This document shows, piece after piece, positions 1-6,685 of a stretch of 6,709 bases of DNA. The DNA is from an uncultured Collinsella sp. GTDB lineage: Bacteria; Actinomycetota; Coriobacteriia; Coriobacteriales; Coriobacteriaceae. The position numbers were made by a program, and so were the translations under genes. Under the pieces are notes generated by a model, which saw nothing but the letters and a program-made list of their open reading frames with translations, was not told the origin of the DNA and searched no databases. Position 1 is the first letter of the stretch; each line of letters begins with the position of its first letter. The DNA lies in contig USBX01000048.1 of NCBI GenBank assembly GCA_900552995.1, forward strand, positions 1-6,709, read 5' to 3'.

Positions 1-49
1 ATCTACACGAGCCTTATCGTCGGCAGCGTCAGATGTGTATAAGAGACAG
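1..49 (+). other. Nextera i5 sequencing adapter (non-biological)
   Basis: This is library-construction sequence, not genome. Positions 1-8 (ATCTACAC) match the end of the Illumina P5 primer, 9-16 (GAGCCTTA) occupy the i5 index slot, 17-30 (TCGTCGGCAGCGTC) are the Nextera read-1 primer, and 31-49 (AGATGTGTATAAGAGACAG) are the Tn5 mosaic end. Translating through it gives the spurious tail VSYTHLTLPTIRLV on thiC and a spurious MCIRDS start on the other strand. GAGCCTTA agrees with an index I recall as S521. The adapter identity is certain; the index name is from memory. Confidence 0.98.
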
Positions 50-812
50 CGATCATCTCGGCGGTCTCGGTGGCGTCGTTGGAGTCGTAGAGGCAGCCCG
101 GGCGACAGGAGTCGCCGAGCGAAATCGTCACGTCGTACTCGTGGCAGATTTCGAGCAGCTCGTCGTAGAACTCATAGAACGGGTTCTCGTTACCGGTGAC
201 CTCCATCCAGCCAAACAGCAGCGAGCCGCCGCGGCTCACGATGTTCATGAGGCGGCCGGTCTCCTTAAAGGTCTTTGTGACCGACTTGTTGATGCCGCAG
301 TGGATGGTCATAAAGTCCACGCCGTCCTCGGCGTGCGCGCGCACGACCTCGAACAGGTCGTCCTTGGTAAGCTTGACCAGCGGCTTTTCCATGTAGCCGA
401 TGGCGTCGTACATGGGGACGGTACCTACCATGAGCGGCGTCTCGTCGATGAGCTGCTGGCGGAACTGGCGCGTCTTGCCCGAGTTGGAGAGGTCCATGAT
501 GGCGTCGGCGCCAAAGTCCTCGGCGATCTTGACCTTCTTCCATTCCTCGGCGGCATCGGCCTTGTCGCCCGAGATGCCCAAGTTCACGTTGACCTTGGTG
601 GACAGGCCCTCACCGACGCCAAAGGCGCGCATGCCTTTTTTGATGTGCACGATGTTGGCAGGAATGGCGATGCGGCCGTCGGCCACGCGCTCGCGGATGT
701 ACTCGGGGTCGCGATGCTCGCGCTCGGCGACCTCCTTCATCTGCGGTGTGATCTGCCCGGCGCGGGCGAAGTCGATTTGCGTGACGAGCTTGGGCTCGGT
801 CTGTGTGCTCAT
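50..812 (-). CDS. thiC: Phosphomethylpyrimidine synthase ThiC, 3'-truncated by contig end
   Basis: ThiC is the radical-SAM enzyme that rearranges aminoimidazole ribotide (AIR) into HMP phosphate, the pyrimidine half of thiamine, in the cytoplasm. The visible 254 residues carry family motifs: KVNVNLGIS (73-81), GADAIMDLSNSGKT (101-114), GTVPMYDA (130-137), DFMTIHCG (166-173), SRGGSLLFGWM (193-203) and SLGDSCRPGCLYDSND (231-246). The short N-terminus fits the roughly 430-residue form of the family. The C-terminal part, with the CxxCxxxxC cluster-binding motif, lies beyond the contig end. I chose the ATG at 812 because GAAGGGAG ends about 8 nt upstream. ATG 818 is only 2 nt from that site, and ATG 836 is inside the conserved TPP riboswitch core. 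The gene is probably regulated by thiamine pyrophosphate through that leader. Truncation is due to the library fragment end, not a mutation. Confidence 0.95.
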
Positions 813-820
813 TGGCATGG

Positions 821-911
821 CTCCCTTCGTTGGCATTACCCATATCAGGTTTGCGGGTCAGGGCGGGCGCGCCCAATCTCAGCCTGCCGTCTTGTCCTGC
901 AAGCCCCCCGT
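821..911 (-). promoter_or_regulatory. TPP riboswitch (THI element) in the thiC leader
   Basis: Read on the minus strand, the leader contains the TPP aptamer hallmarks in order: a GGGG-containing segment (910-904), GCTGAGA (883-877), a short GC-rich variable arm (GGGCGCGCCC), then GACCCGCAAACCTGAT, TGGGTAATGCCA and CGAAGGGAG (831-823). These correspond to the conserved pyrimidine-sensing and pyrophosphate-sensing arms. The terminal GAAGGGAG is also the thiC Shine-Dalgarno, so TPP binding would most simply hide the ribosome site and reduce translation. That mechanism is inference. I saw no U-tract terminator between aptamer and start codon. The outer P1 helix is not clear by eye. A weak -10 candidate, TATACT (933-928), lies just upstream and has no good -35. 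Confidence 0.92.
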
Positions 912-920
912 TTATGTAAT
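892..920 (+). promoter_or_regulatory. Predicted sigma-70-type promoter for the membrane-protein gene
   Basis: TTGTCC (892-897, 4 of 6 to TTGACA) is separated by 17 bp from TGTAAT (915-920, 5 of 6 to TATAAT). This is the best match to a housekeeping promoter in the divergent region. It would start transcription near 927, leaving a leader of about 57 nt before the ATG at 984. It overlaps the DNA that encodes the 5' part of the thiC riboswitch on the opposite strand. It is predicted by eye only. Confidence 0.45.
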
Positions 921-983
921 GGGCTCAAGTATAGCTCGAATGGGTACGATTGGCCTAACGAGCGTGCCTGTGAGGAGGCGAAC

Positions 984-1505
984 ATGGAAGACAAGCATCT
1001 ATATCGAGAGACGCAATGGGATGTATCGGCCGAGGAAAGCCGTGCGCACCATGGCCTTGTCGCGATCGGTTTTGCGGTGCTTGCCGTGCTGGTGATTGCC
1101 TTTTGTATCTGGACGTTTGGTGGTCGCGGCGGCGCTGCATGGGAGTTCGAGGCTGATGATAGCCTACCGATTATGACGGTGAGGAGTACTGGCGGTAATG
1201 CCAATACGCTCGCCGTTCCGGGCGATTATTGGTACCCGTGCGATGAGTTTGTGCAGTTGCAGCTGAGTGGTGGGTCTATTCCTGGTGAGGAAATCGAACG
1301 CGTGACGTATGATGCGACGTTCAAAACGTTGACGGTGAAGCTCAAAGATCAAGGGGATGTGCCCACGACGATGGATATCGCGCTGACGGAATGGCGCCTG
1401 GAGCCCCCGTCGGGTGTTGCGGTGTCCGAGGTCGAGCACGTCAAGATTGTCTATCAGGACGGTTCGACAAACGGGATTGCAAAGGCCGACGGTCTAGCTG
1501 AATAG
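984..1505 (+). CDS. Hypothetical single-pass membrane protein with extracytoplasmic domain
   Basis: I do not recognise this 173-residue protein. It has a charged, probably cytoplasmic N-terminus (1-23), one strongly hydrophobic segment at about 24-45 (LVAIGFAVLAVLVIAFCIW) and a hydrophilic tail of about 125 residues that should face outside. There is no lipobox and no cleavage-like site, so it is more likely a signal-anchored protein than a secreted one. The tail is rich in alternating polar/hydrophobic strands (for example ATFKTLTVKLKD, 111-122; VEHVKIVYQDG, 150-160), which suggests a small beta fold. A single cysteine (C86) sits in the tail. The start is well supported: GAGGAG lies 7 nt before the ATG, and the longer upstream frame merely runs antisense through thiC and into the adapter. 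Codon use looks less G/C-ending than in the neighbours. The gene is divergent from thiC, but nothing in the sequence links it to thiamine. Expression is supported by the start site and by a promoter-like sequence. Confidence 0.8.
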   Translation: MEDKHLYRETQWDVSAEESRAHHGLVAIGFAVLAVLVIAFCIWTFGGRGGAAWEFEADDSLPIMTVRSTGGNANTLAVPGDYWYPCDEFVQLQLSGGSIPGEEIERVTYDATFKTLTVKLKDQGDVPTTMDIALTEWRLEPPSGVAVSEVEHVKIVYQDGSTNGIAKADGLAE

Positions 1506-1529
1506 GTGTCGAGCCTAGCAGCCAATTCA

Positions 1530-1597
1530 TAAAAGTTGCGGTGGAATAGTTCCTGATTGTGCGAAAAAGGCTCAAATAGGAATTATTCCACCGCAAG
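1530..1597 (-). terminator. Possible intrinsic terminator downstream of yaaA
   Basis: On the minus strand the copy-1 hairpin is followed directly by CTTTTAT, a short T-tract right after the stem. The element sits 43 nt past the yaaA stop. In the plus direction the stem is followed by GTTATATAGAG, a poorer U-tract. The stem is longer than in a typical terminator and its T-tract is only four, so this function is tentative. Confidence 0.4.
1535..1597. repeat. Palindromic hairpin repeat, copy 1
   Basis: Arms 1536-1554 and 1578-1596 are complementary over 19 bp with one exception, G1549 opposite T1583. They enclose a 23-nt centre. The outer arm TTGCGGTGGAATA is shared exactly with the copy at 2473-2539, while the inner arm (GTTCCT/AGGAAT) is specific to this copy. 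AT-rich flanks extend the pairing patchily on both sides. It lies between the convergent 3' ends of the membrane-protein gene and yaaA. It may be a dispersed palindromic element of the REP/MITE kind, a bidirectional terminator, or both. Confidence 0.85.
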
Positions 1598-1639
1598 TTA
1601 TATAGAGAAGGCTGAGCGGGTCAGTGTTGGGTGCCGGCT

Positions 1640-2449
1640 CTAGAGCATCTGTTCGTTGATGAACACGAGGGTGCCTAGGTATGAGAGCTCGGGGACGTGG
1701 CGATAGCCGATGTTGAATGCGGTAAGTTCGCTTGCATCCTCGAGCTTGTTTTCTGCCATCCACCGCACCATGGAGCCGCGCGCCTTTTTGCTGGCGGTCG
1801 ACCGTTGGATGGGCTTCCCGTTGCGGATACCCTCGCCAAAGAGGCACGTGACGGCTGTGGCGTCGCCCGCGAGGTGGGGCAGAACGGCTTTGGCATACTC
1901 TACGCTGGCGAGGTTGACGATCGTGGTGTTTGAACCTGCCGGGGCGATAACCCGCGCGAGCTTGTCGCTCCAAAACGCGTAGAGGTCTCGGGCATCGTCA
2001 ACGGCGAGCTTCGCACCCATCTCCAGCCGATACGGTTCGACCGCATGAAAGGGGCGTACGCATCCGTAAAGGCCCGAGAGGATCCACAGATGGTCTTGCA
2101 GCCATGCGAGCTGCGCGGCATCCATCACCTCGGGTGCCATGCTCTGGTATTGAATGCCGTGATAGGACATGACGGCGGGGGAGGTATTGCGGGCGATATC
2201 GGGATTGTCGAGGTCGCCGTTTTCCAAGATGGGCTCGAACTCATGCAGGGTGTTGAGGCAAGGCCCCAGCAGTTTGTCACTCACGTTCCATAGCGCCTGC
2301 AGGCCGCCGCTGCCTTCATTTCGCTCAATATCTAGCAGTGCGCGGTGGAGGCGAGCCGTCTCGCGCGCAAAGGGCGGAATGCCCAGGACTTCAAAAGCAT
2401 CTTGGGCCGAGCGCATCTGCTTGGCGGGCGAAATGATGACCTGCAGCAT
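1640..2449 (-). CDS. yaaA: YaaA family peroxide-stress protein (DUF328/UPF0246)
   Basis: This 269-residue protein matches the YaaA family along its length; E. coli YaaA is about 258 residues. In E. coli, YaaA limits free intracellular iron during hydrogen peroxide stress and so protects DNA from Fenton damage. A related fold binds DNA; the exact biochemistry is not settled. Conserved blocks are ISPAK (6-10), NVSDKL (55-60), YHGIQYQSM (96-104, the equivalent of the E. coli FKGDVYTGL block), LSGLYGCVRPF (124-134) with EPYRLEMG (138-145), DLYAFWSDKL (155-164), VNLASVEYAKAV (178-189) and KKARGSMVRWMAENKLED (221-238). I chose the ATG at 2449 because GAGGAG stands 5 nt upstream and the protein then begins MLQVIISPAK as in the family; the open frame upstream runs through the hairpin repeat. 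It follows apeA in the same direction after a 103-bp gap occupied by that repeat, so co-transcription is uncertain. Confidence 0.93.
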   Translation of the reverse strand: MLQVIISPAKQMRSAQDAFEVLGIPPFARETARLHRALLDIERNEGSGGLQALWNVSDKLLGPCLNTLHEFEPILENGDLDNPDIARNTSPAVMSYHGIQYQSMAPEVMDAAQLAWLQDHLWILSGLYGCVRPFHAVEPYRLEMGAKLAVDDARDLYAFWSDKLARVIAPAGSNTTIVNLASVEYAKAVLPHLAGDATAVTCLFGEGIRNGKPIQRSTASKKARGSMVRWMAENKLEDASELTAFNIGYRHVPELSYLGTLVFINEQML

Positions 2450-2464
2450 GGACTCTCCTCTGTC

Positions 2465-2539
2465 AAAAAGGAAGTTGCGGTGGAATACGGTCTGTTTTGG
2501 CCGTTTATAGGCCAGTTTAGTCCGTATTTCACCGCAACT
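2465..2539 (-). terminator. Possible intrinsic terminator downstream of apeA
   Basis: On the minus strand the copy-2 hairpin is followed by TCC and then TTTTT (2469-2465). It starts 14 nt past the apeA stop. The three-base gap before the T-tract weakens the case, but the position is right for ending apeA transcription. If it works, yaaA needs its own promoter in or just after this element. Confidence 0.4.
2473..2539. repeat. Palindromic hairpin repeat, copy 2
   Basis: Arms 2473-2490 and 2522-2539 pair over 18 bp with one exception (G2483 opposite T2529), around a 31-nt centre. The centre holds a second small stem, TGGCC (2498-2502) with GGCCA (2510-2514). The core GTTGCGGTGGAATA (2474-2487) is identical to copy 1 (1535-1548) and in the same orientation. 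The inner arm here is CGG/CCG, unlike copy 1. It fills most of the gap between the apeA stop and the yaaA start. The small loop contains TATAAA on the minus strand (2509-2504), a -10-like sequence without a convincing -35. Confidence 0.85.
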
Positions 2540-2552
2540 GATGAAGGGTTGG

Positions 2553-3950
2553 TTAGGCTCGCTCGATGAAGGCCTTGTAACCGCGATATGCCTCGTAGAT
2601 GTCGGCCTTGTTGGCGACCTCCCACAGGGCGTGCATGGACAGGACGGCAACGCCGGAGTCGATGACGTTCATGCCGTACTTGGCCATGATGTAGGCGATG
2701 GTGCCGCCGCCACCAGCGTTGACGCGGCCGAGCTCGCAGGTCTGGAAGTCCACGCCGGCCTCGTCCATGATGTCGCGGACGAGGGCCACATACTCGGCGT
2801 CGGCGTCGTTAGAGCCGCCCTTGCCGCGGCTGCCCGTGTACTTGTTAAAGCACAGGCCGCGACCCATGAAGGCGGCGTTCTTGGTCTCGAACTTGCCGGC
2901 ATAGCCCGGGTCGAAGCCGGCGGACACGTCGGAGGAGAGCATACGGCTGCGGGCGAGCGCGCGGCGCAGAGCCAGCGGGCTGTCCTCGCCGGCGAGCATC
3001 ATGATCTCGGCGACGGTGTTCTCGAAGAAGCGACTCGTCATGCCGGTGGCACCCACGGAACCGATCTCCTCCTTGTCGACGATGAGCGTGATGCTCGTGC
3101 GCTCCACGTTGGTGACGTTGATCTGGGCGAGCATGGAGGGGTAGGCACAGACGCGGTCGTCATGGCCATAGCCCAGAATCATGGAGCGGTCGAGGCCCAT
3201 GTCGCGGGCGGGGCCGGCGGGCACGACCTCGATCTCGGCGGAGAGGAAGTCCTCCTCTTCGACGTCGTACTGCTCCTTGAGGATGTCCAGGAACATCTGC
3301 TTGACGGGCTCCTTGGGGGCGTCCTTGTCGTCCCCATCGAACTTGACGGGACGACCGCCCACGATCACGTCGAGGATCTCGGCATCGACGGCGTCCTTGG
3401 CAGGCTTGGACATCTGCTCGCTCGAGAGGTGGATCAGCAGATCGGAGATGGTAAAGACCGGGTCGTCCGCCTTGTCGCCGATATTGATGTCGACGGTGGT
3501 ACCGTCCTTTTTGCAGATGACGCCCACGAGTGCGAGCGGGGAGGCTACCCAGTGGTAGCTCTTGACGCCGCCGTAGTAGTGCGTGTCGAGGTAGGCCATA
3601 TCGCCGGCCTCGAAGGCGGGATTCTGCTTAAGGTCCAGGCGCGGCGAGTCCACGTGGGCGCCCAGGATGTTAAAGCCCTGCTCGAGCGGGGCGGTGCCCA
3701 GGTTGACGAGCATAAGGTCCTTGCCGTGGTTGGCGGCGTACACCTTGTCGCCTGCCTTGAGCTCGCGGCCCTCGGCGATCACGGTCTCCAGGTCGACGTA
3801 TCCCGCCTCCTCGGCCATCTTGATGCCGGTCTTGACGCACAGGCGCTCGGTCTTGTTCTCGCTCAAAAACTGCTTATAGCCGCGGCAAAGCTCCTCGAGC
3901 TCCTCGACTTGCTGTGGCGTGTACTTTTTCCATGCGCAGGGACGCTCCAT
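2553..3950 (-). CDS. apeA: M18 family zinc aminopeptidase
   Basis: This 465-residue protein is a cytoplasmic aminopeptidase of the M18 (aminopeptidase I) family, which removes N-terminal residues from peptides using two metal ions. Visible active-site motifs are GAHVDSPRLDLK (97-108, metal ligand H99), YGHDDRV (261-267, likely bridging D264), VDKEEIGSVGATG (291-303, catalytic E294 and ligand E295), SSDVSAGFDP (339-348, ligand D341) and SMHALWE (438-444, ligand H440). Residue roles are assigned by analogy with known M18 enzymes. The set is complete, so the enzyme should be active. The length is normal for bacterial M18 proteins of the ApeA type. I chose the ATG at 3950 because AAAGGAG lies 8 nt upstream; the frame stays open far upstream only because it runs antisense through polA. 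It is divergent from polA across 166 bp. The natural substrate cannot be read from sequence, and the symbol is by family resemblance. Confidence 0.93.
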   Translation of the reverse strand: MERPCAWKKYTPQQVEELEELCRGYKQFLSENKTERLCVKTGIKMAEEAGYVDLETVIAEGRELKAGDKVYAANHGKDLMLVNLGTAPLEQGFNILGAHVDSPRLDLKQNPAFEAGDMAYLDTHYYGGVKSYHWVASPLALVGVICKKDGTTVDINIGDKADDPVFTISDLLIHLSSEQMSKPAKDAVDAEILDVIVGGRPVKFDGDDKDAPKEPVKQMFLDILKEQYDVEEEDFLSAEIEVVPAGPARDMGLDRSMILGYGHDDRVCAYPSMLAQINVTNVERTSITLIVDKEEIGSVGATGMTSRFFENTVAEIMMLAGEDSPLALRRALARSRMLSSDVSAGFDPGYAGKFETKNAAFMGRGLCFNKYTGSRGKGGSNDADAEYVALVRDIMDEAGVDFQTCELGRVNAGGGGTIAYIMAKYGMNVIDSGVAVLSMHALWEVANKADIYEAYRGYKAFIERA

Positions 3951-4016
3951 GACGCAGGCTCCTTTCGGATCGATCGTGCTGGTTGATGTACCGTGAGCCA
4001 TCGTATCACGCGCGGG

Positions 4017-4056
4017 CCCGCGGCGGCAGGGAAGCCTGATGTGCGGTGGCCGCGGG
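4017..4056. other. GC-rich inverted repeat in the apeA-polA divergent spacer
   Basis: CCCGCGGC (4017-4024) pairs exactly with GCCGCGGG (4049-4056) around a 24-nt loop. The left arm also overlaps a perfect 12-bp palindrome, CGCGGGCCCGCG (4011-4022). It could be a regulator site or leader structure, but in DNA this GC-rich such pairing can arise by chance. Promoters for the two flanking genes are not convincing by eye; TAAACT at 4069-4074 is a weak -10 candidate for polA. Confidence 0.3.
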
Positions 4057-4116
4057 GCGGGGAGCGTGTAAACTGGTGTGAGCAAACCGTGCCCAGCCCA
4101 AAGCGAGGTATTCAAT

Positions 4117-6685
4117 ATGTCTGACAAGCGCCGCACCTTTGCCGTTATCGACGGCAACTCGCTCATGCACCGCGCCTTCCACGCCGTGCCGCCCACCATG
4201 AATGCGCCGGACGGCCGCCCCACCAACGCGATCTTCGGCTTTCTGAACATGTTTCTTAAGATGATCGATGCCTTTAACCCCGACGGTGTGGTCGTGGCGT
4301 TTGACAAGGGCAAACCGCGCGTGCGCATGGAGATGCTGCCGCAGTATAAGGCGCAACGCCCGCCCATGGACCCCGATCTGCATGCGCAGTTTCCGATGAT
4401 CAAGGAGCTGCTCACCGCGCTCAACGTGCCGATTCTGCAGTCCGAGGGCTGGGAAGGCGACGATATCCTGGGAACCATGGCGCGCCTGGGTGAAGAGGCC
4501 GGCTGCGACATGCTGCTGGTGACCGGCGACCGCGACATGTATCAACTCGTGACCGAGCACGTCAACGTGGTCTCGACCCGCAAGGGCCTGTCCGACGTGG
4601 CGATCATGACGCCCGAGAGCGTGGACGACCTGTATCACGGCATTACGCCGGCGCTCGTGCCCGATTTTTACGGTCTAAAGGGCGATACGTCGGACAACAT
4701 TCCCGGCGTACCGGGCATCGGCCCCAAAAAGGCGAGCGCGCTCATCGCACAGTACGGCAGCTTGGACGAGGTCATCGCGCATGCCGACGAGGTCAAGGGC
4801 AAGATGGGCGAGAACCTGCGTGCGCACATCGACGATGCGCTGCTGAGCCGCAAGGTCGCAACCATTCGCACCGATGCGCCCGTCGAGCTCGACTTTGACG
4901 AAACGTCCTTCCCGGCGTTTTCTGCCGACGAAGTGTCCGCGGCGCTGGGCACACTTGGTATCACCGCCATGCAGAACCGTTTCTTGGCGCTGGTCGGCGG
5001 CGAGGGCGGGGCTGCTGCTGCCTCCAGTGTGGTTGAGATACCTGCTATGGTTCGCGCAGCCGCCGGCGATGCCGACGCGCTTGGTGCCGTTGCGGCTGAG
5101 GTCTCCCGCGCGATTGATGCCGGCGAGTGGGTCGCCGCCGTGGTGGACGACGACAAGGAAGAGGGCGCGCTCTTTGGACTGACGCGCACGCTGTGGTTGG
5201 CGACGTCCAAGGGCCTGTTCGCGCTCGAGGAGGGCGACAGCTGTGCGGCGGCTGAGGTTGAGGGCTTCAACTTCGTTCACGGCGTGATTGCCGGCGTGCT
5301 CGCGCGTCTGTTTATGGAGGGTCGCGTGGCGAGCCCGGATATGAAGGCGCTGTTGCACGAGCTTTCGCCCGTCGATTCTTCTGAGCCCGAGCTCATGGAT
5401 CCGCTCGCTACCGATTCCACGCGTATCTTCGATACCGTGGTCGCTGCCTATCTGCTGGATTCCGATCGCTCCGAGTTCGATGAGGCATATCTTGCCGATA
5501 CGTATCTGCAGATGGCGCTGCCTGCGGCGCGCGGCGCAGAGGGTGCCGGTGAGGACGCTCCGGCGCCTGCCGCCCGTACTGCGGCTCTGACGCTGGCGCT
5601 CGTGGCACCGTTGCGCGAGTGCATGGCCCGTGAGAATGCCGCCAACGTGTTCGATGGCATCGAGATGCCGCTCGTTCCGGTACTTGCCAAGATGGAGCGC
5701 GCGGGCATGCTCGTGGACCCCGACCGTCTGCACAGTCTGTCCGAGGGTCTGGCGACCCAGATTACCGAGGTTGAGCGCAGTATTCGCGACCTGGCGGGTG
5801 ACGAGACCTTTAATATTGGCAGCCCCATGCAGCTGTCGCACGTGCTCTTTGATGTGATGGGGCTTCCGACCAAGGGCCTCAAGAAGACTAAGCGCGGCTA
5901 TTATTCGACCAACGCCAAGGTGCTGAGCGACCTTGCGCGTGACCACGAGATCGTGCGCCTGATTTTGGACTGGCGTGAGAAGTCCAAAATCAAGTCCACC
6001 TATCTGGACACGCTGGGCCCGCTACGCCGTGGTGACGGTCGCGTACACACTACGTACAACCAGACCATCACGGCAACGGGGCGTCTGTCCTCGAGCGACC
6101 CGAACCTGCAGAACATCCCGACGCGCTCGGAGCTGGGTCGTACCGTCAAGACGGCGTTTTCGGCAGGCGAGGGAAGCGTCTTTTTGGCGGTGGACTACTC
6201 GCAGATCGAGCTGCGTCTGCTGGCGCATCTCTCAGGTGACGAGCACTTGGTGCGCGCCTTTAACGAGGGCGAGGACTTCCATGCCGAGACGGCGGCGCGC
6301 GTGTTCGGTGTGCCGGTGTCCGAGGTAACGCCCGACCTGCGCAGTCGCGCCAAGGCCGTGAACTTTGGCATCGTGTATGGCCAGCAGGCCTACGGCCTGT
6401 CGCAGTCGCTGCATATCTCGATGGCCGAGGCACGCGACATGATCGACCGCTACTACGAGGCCTACCCGGGCGTGCGCACGTTCCTCGACAACGTGGTGGC
6501 ACGCGCCAAGCAGACGGGCTACGCCGAGACCATGTACGGCCGCCGTCGTCATATTCCGGAGCTCAAGGCCAAAAACCCGCAACTCCGCGGCTTTGGCGAG
6601 CGCACGGCCATGAACCATCCCATGCAGGGAACCGCCGCCGACATCATCAAGATCGCGATGGCCCGCGTAAGCCGCCGCCTGGAAG
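4117..6685 (+). CDS. polA: DNA polymerase I, 3'-truncated by contig end
   Basis: DNA polymerase I fills gaps and removes RNA primers during lagging-strand synthesis and repair. About 856 residues are present. Residues 1 to about 290 are the 5' nuclease: VIDGNS (10-15, metal ligand D12), EGDD (113-116), TGDRD (136-140) and GDTSDNIPGVPGIGPKKA (189-206). About 300-505 is the 3'-5' exonuclease-like domain, which appears to lack the catalytic acidic residues and carries an Ala/Gly/Glu-rich stretch (469-488). From about 512 is the polymerase: TGRLSSSDPNLQNIP, motif A VDYSQIELR (D693) and motif B RSRAKAVNFGIVYG (R742, K746, F750, Y754). Motif C (HDE) and roughly the last 60-70 residues fall beyond the contig end. 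GAGGT lies 7 nt before the ATG. The frame is uninterrupted from 4117 to the adapter, so no frameshift is present. Phe at 750 is the usual residue at the dideoxy-discriminating position. Confidence 0.97.

Noticed and set aside
1..49. The mosaic end as evidence of a natural Tn5 insertion.
   Set aside because: It is joined to P5, an index and the read-1 primer, so it comes from library preparation; there is no transposon gene.
813..836. Upstream thiC starts at 836 and 818.
   Set aside because: The ATG at 836 is part of the conserved riboswitch segment TAATGCCA, and the ATG at 818 is too close to the Shine-Dalgarno.
33..1505. A 490-codon open frame on the plus strand beginning with MCIRDS.
   Set aside because: MCIRDS is the translated Nextera mosaic end. 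The frame then runs antisense to thiC and only its last 173 codons (from 984, with a good ribosome site) look real.
2461..2466. A perfect TTGACA (-35 consensus) on the minus strand just before yaaA.
   Set aside because: Its matching -10 would fall inside the yaaA coding region, downstream of the ATG at 2449, so it cannot drive the full gene.
1535..2539. The repeated cores as part of a CRISPR array.
   Set aside because: There are only two copies about 940 bp apart with a full gene between them, and no regular spacers or cas genes.
2541..3986. A 481-codon open frame on the plus strand opposite the aminopeptidase gene.
   Set aside because: It mirrors the codon bias of the minus-strand gene, has a Val/Leu/Gly/His/Asp-rich composition typical of antisense frames in GC-rich DNA, and has no family motifs.
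3951..4538. N-terminal extension of the aminopeptidase to 661 residues.
   Set aside because: The extension runs antisense through the start of polA. The ATG at 3950 has a strong Shine-Dalgarno and gives the family length.
4675..5946. A 423-codon open frame on the minus strand opposite polA.
   Set aside because: It is rich in Arg, His and Ala with no recognisable motifs, and it lies wholly inside the polA reading frame, which matches PolA throughout.
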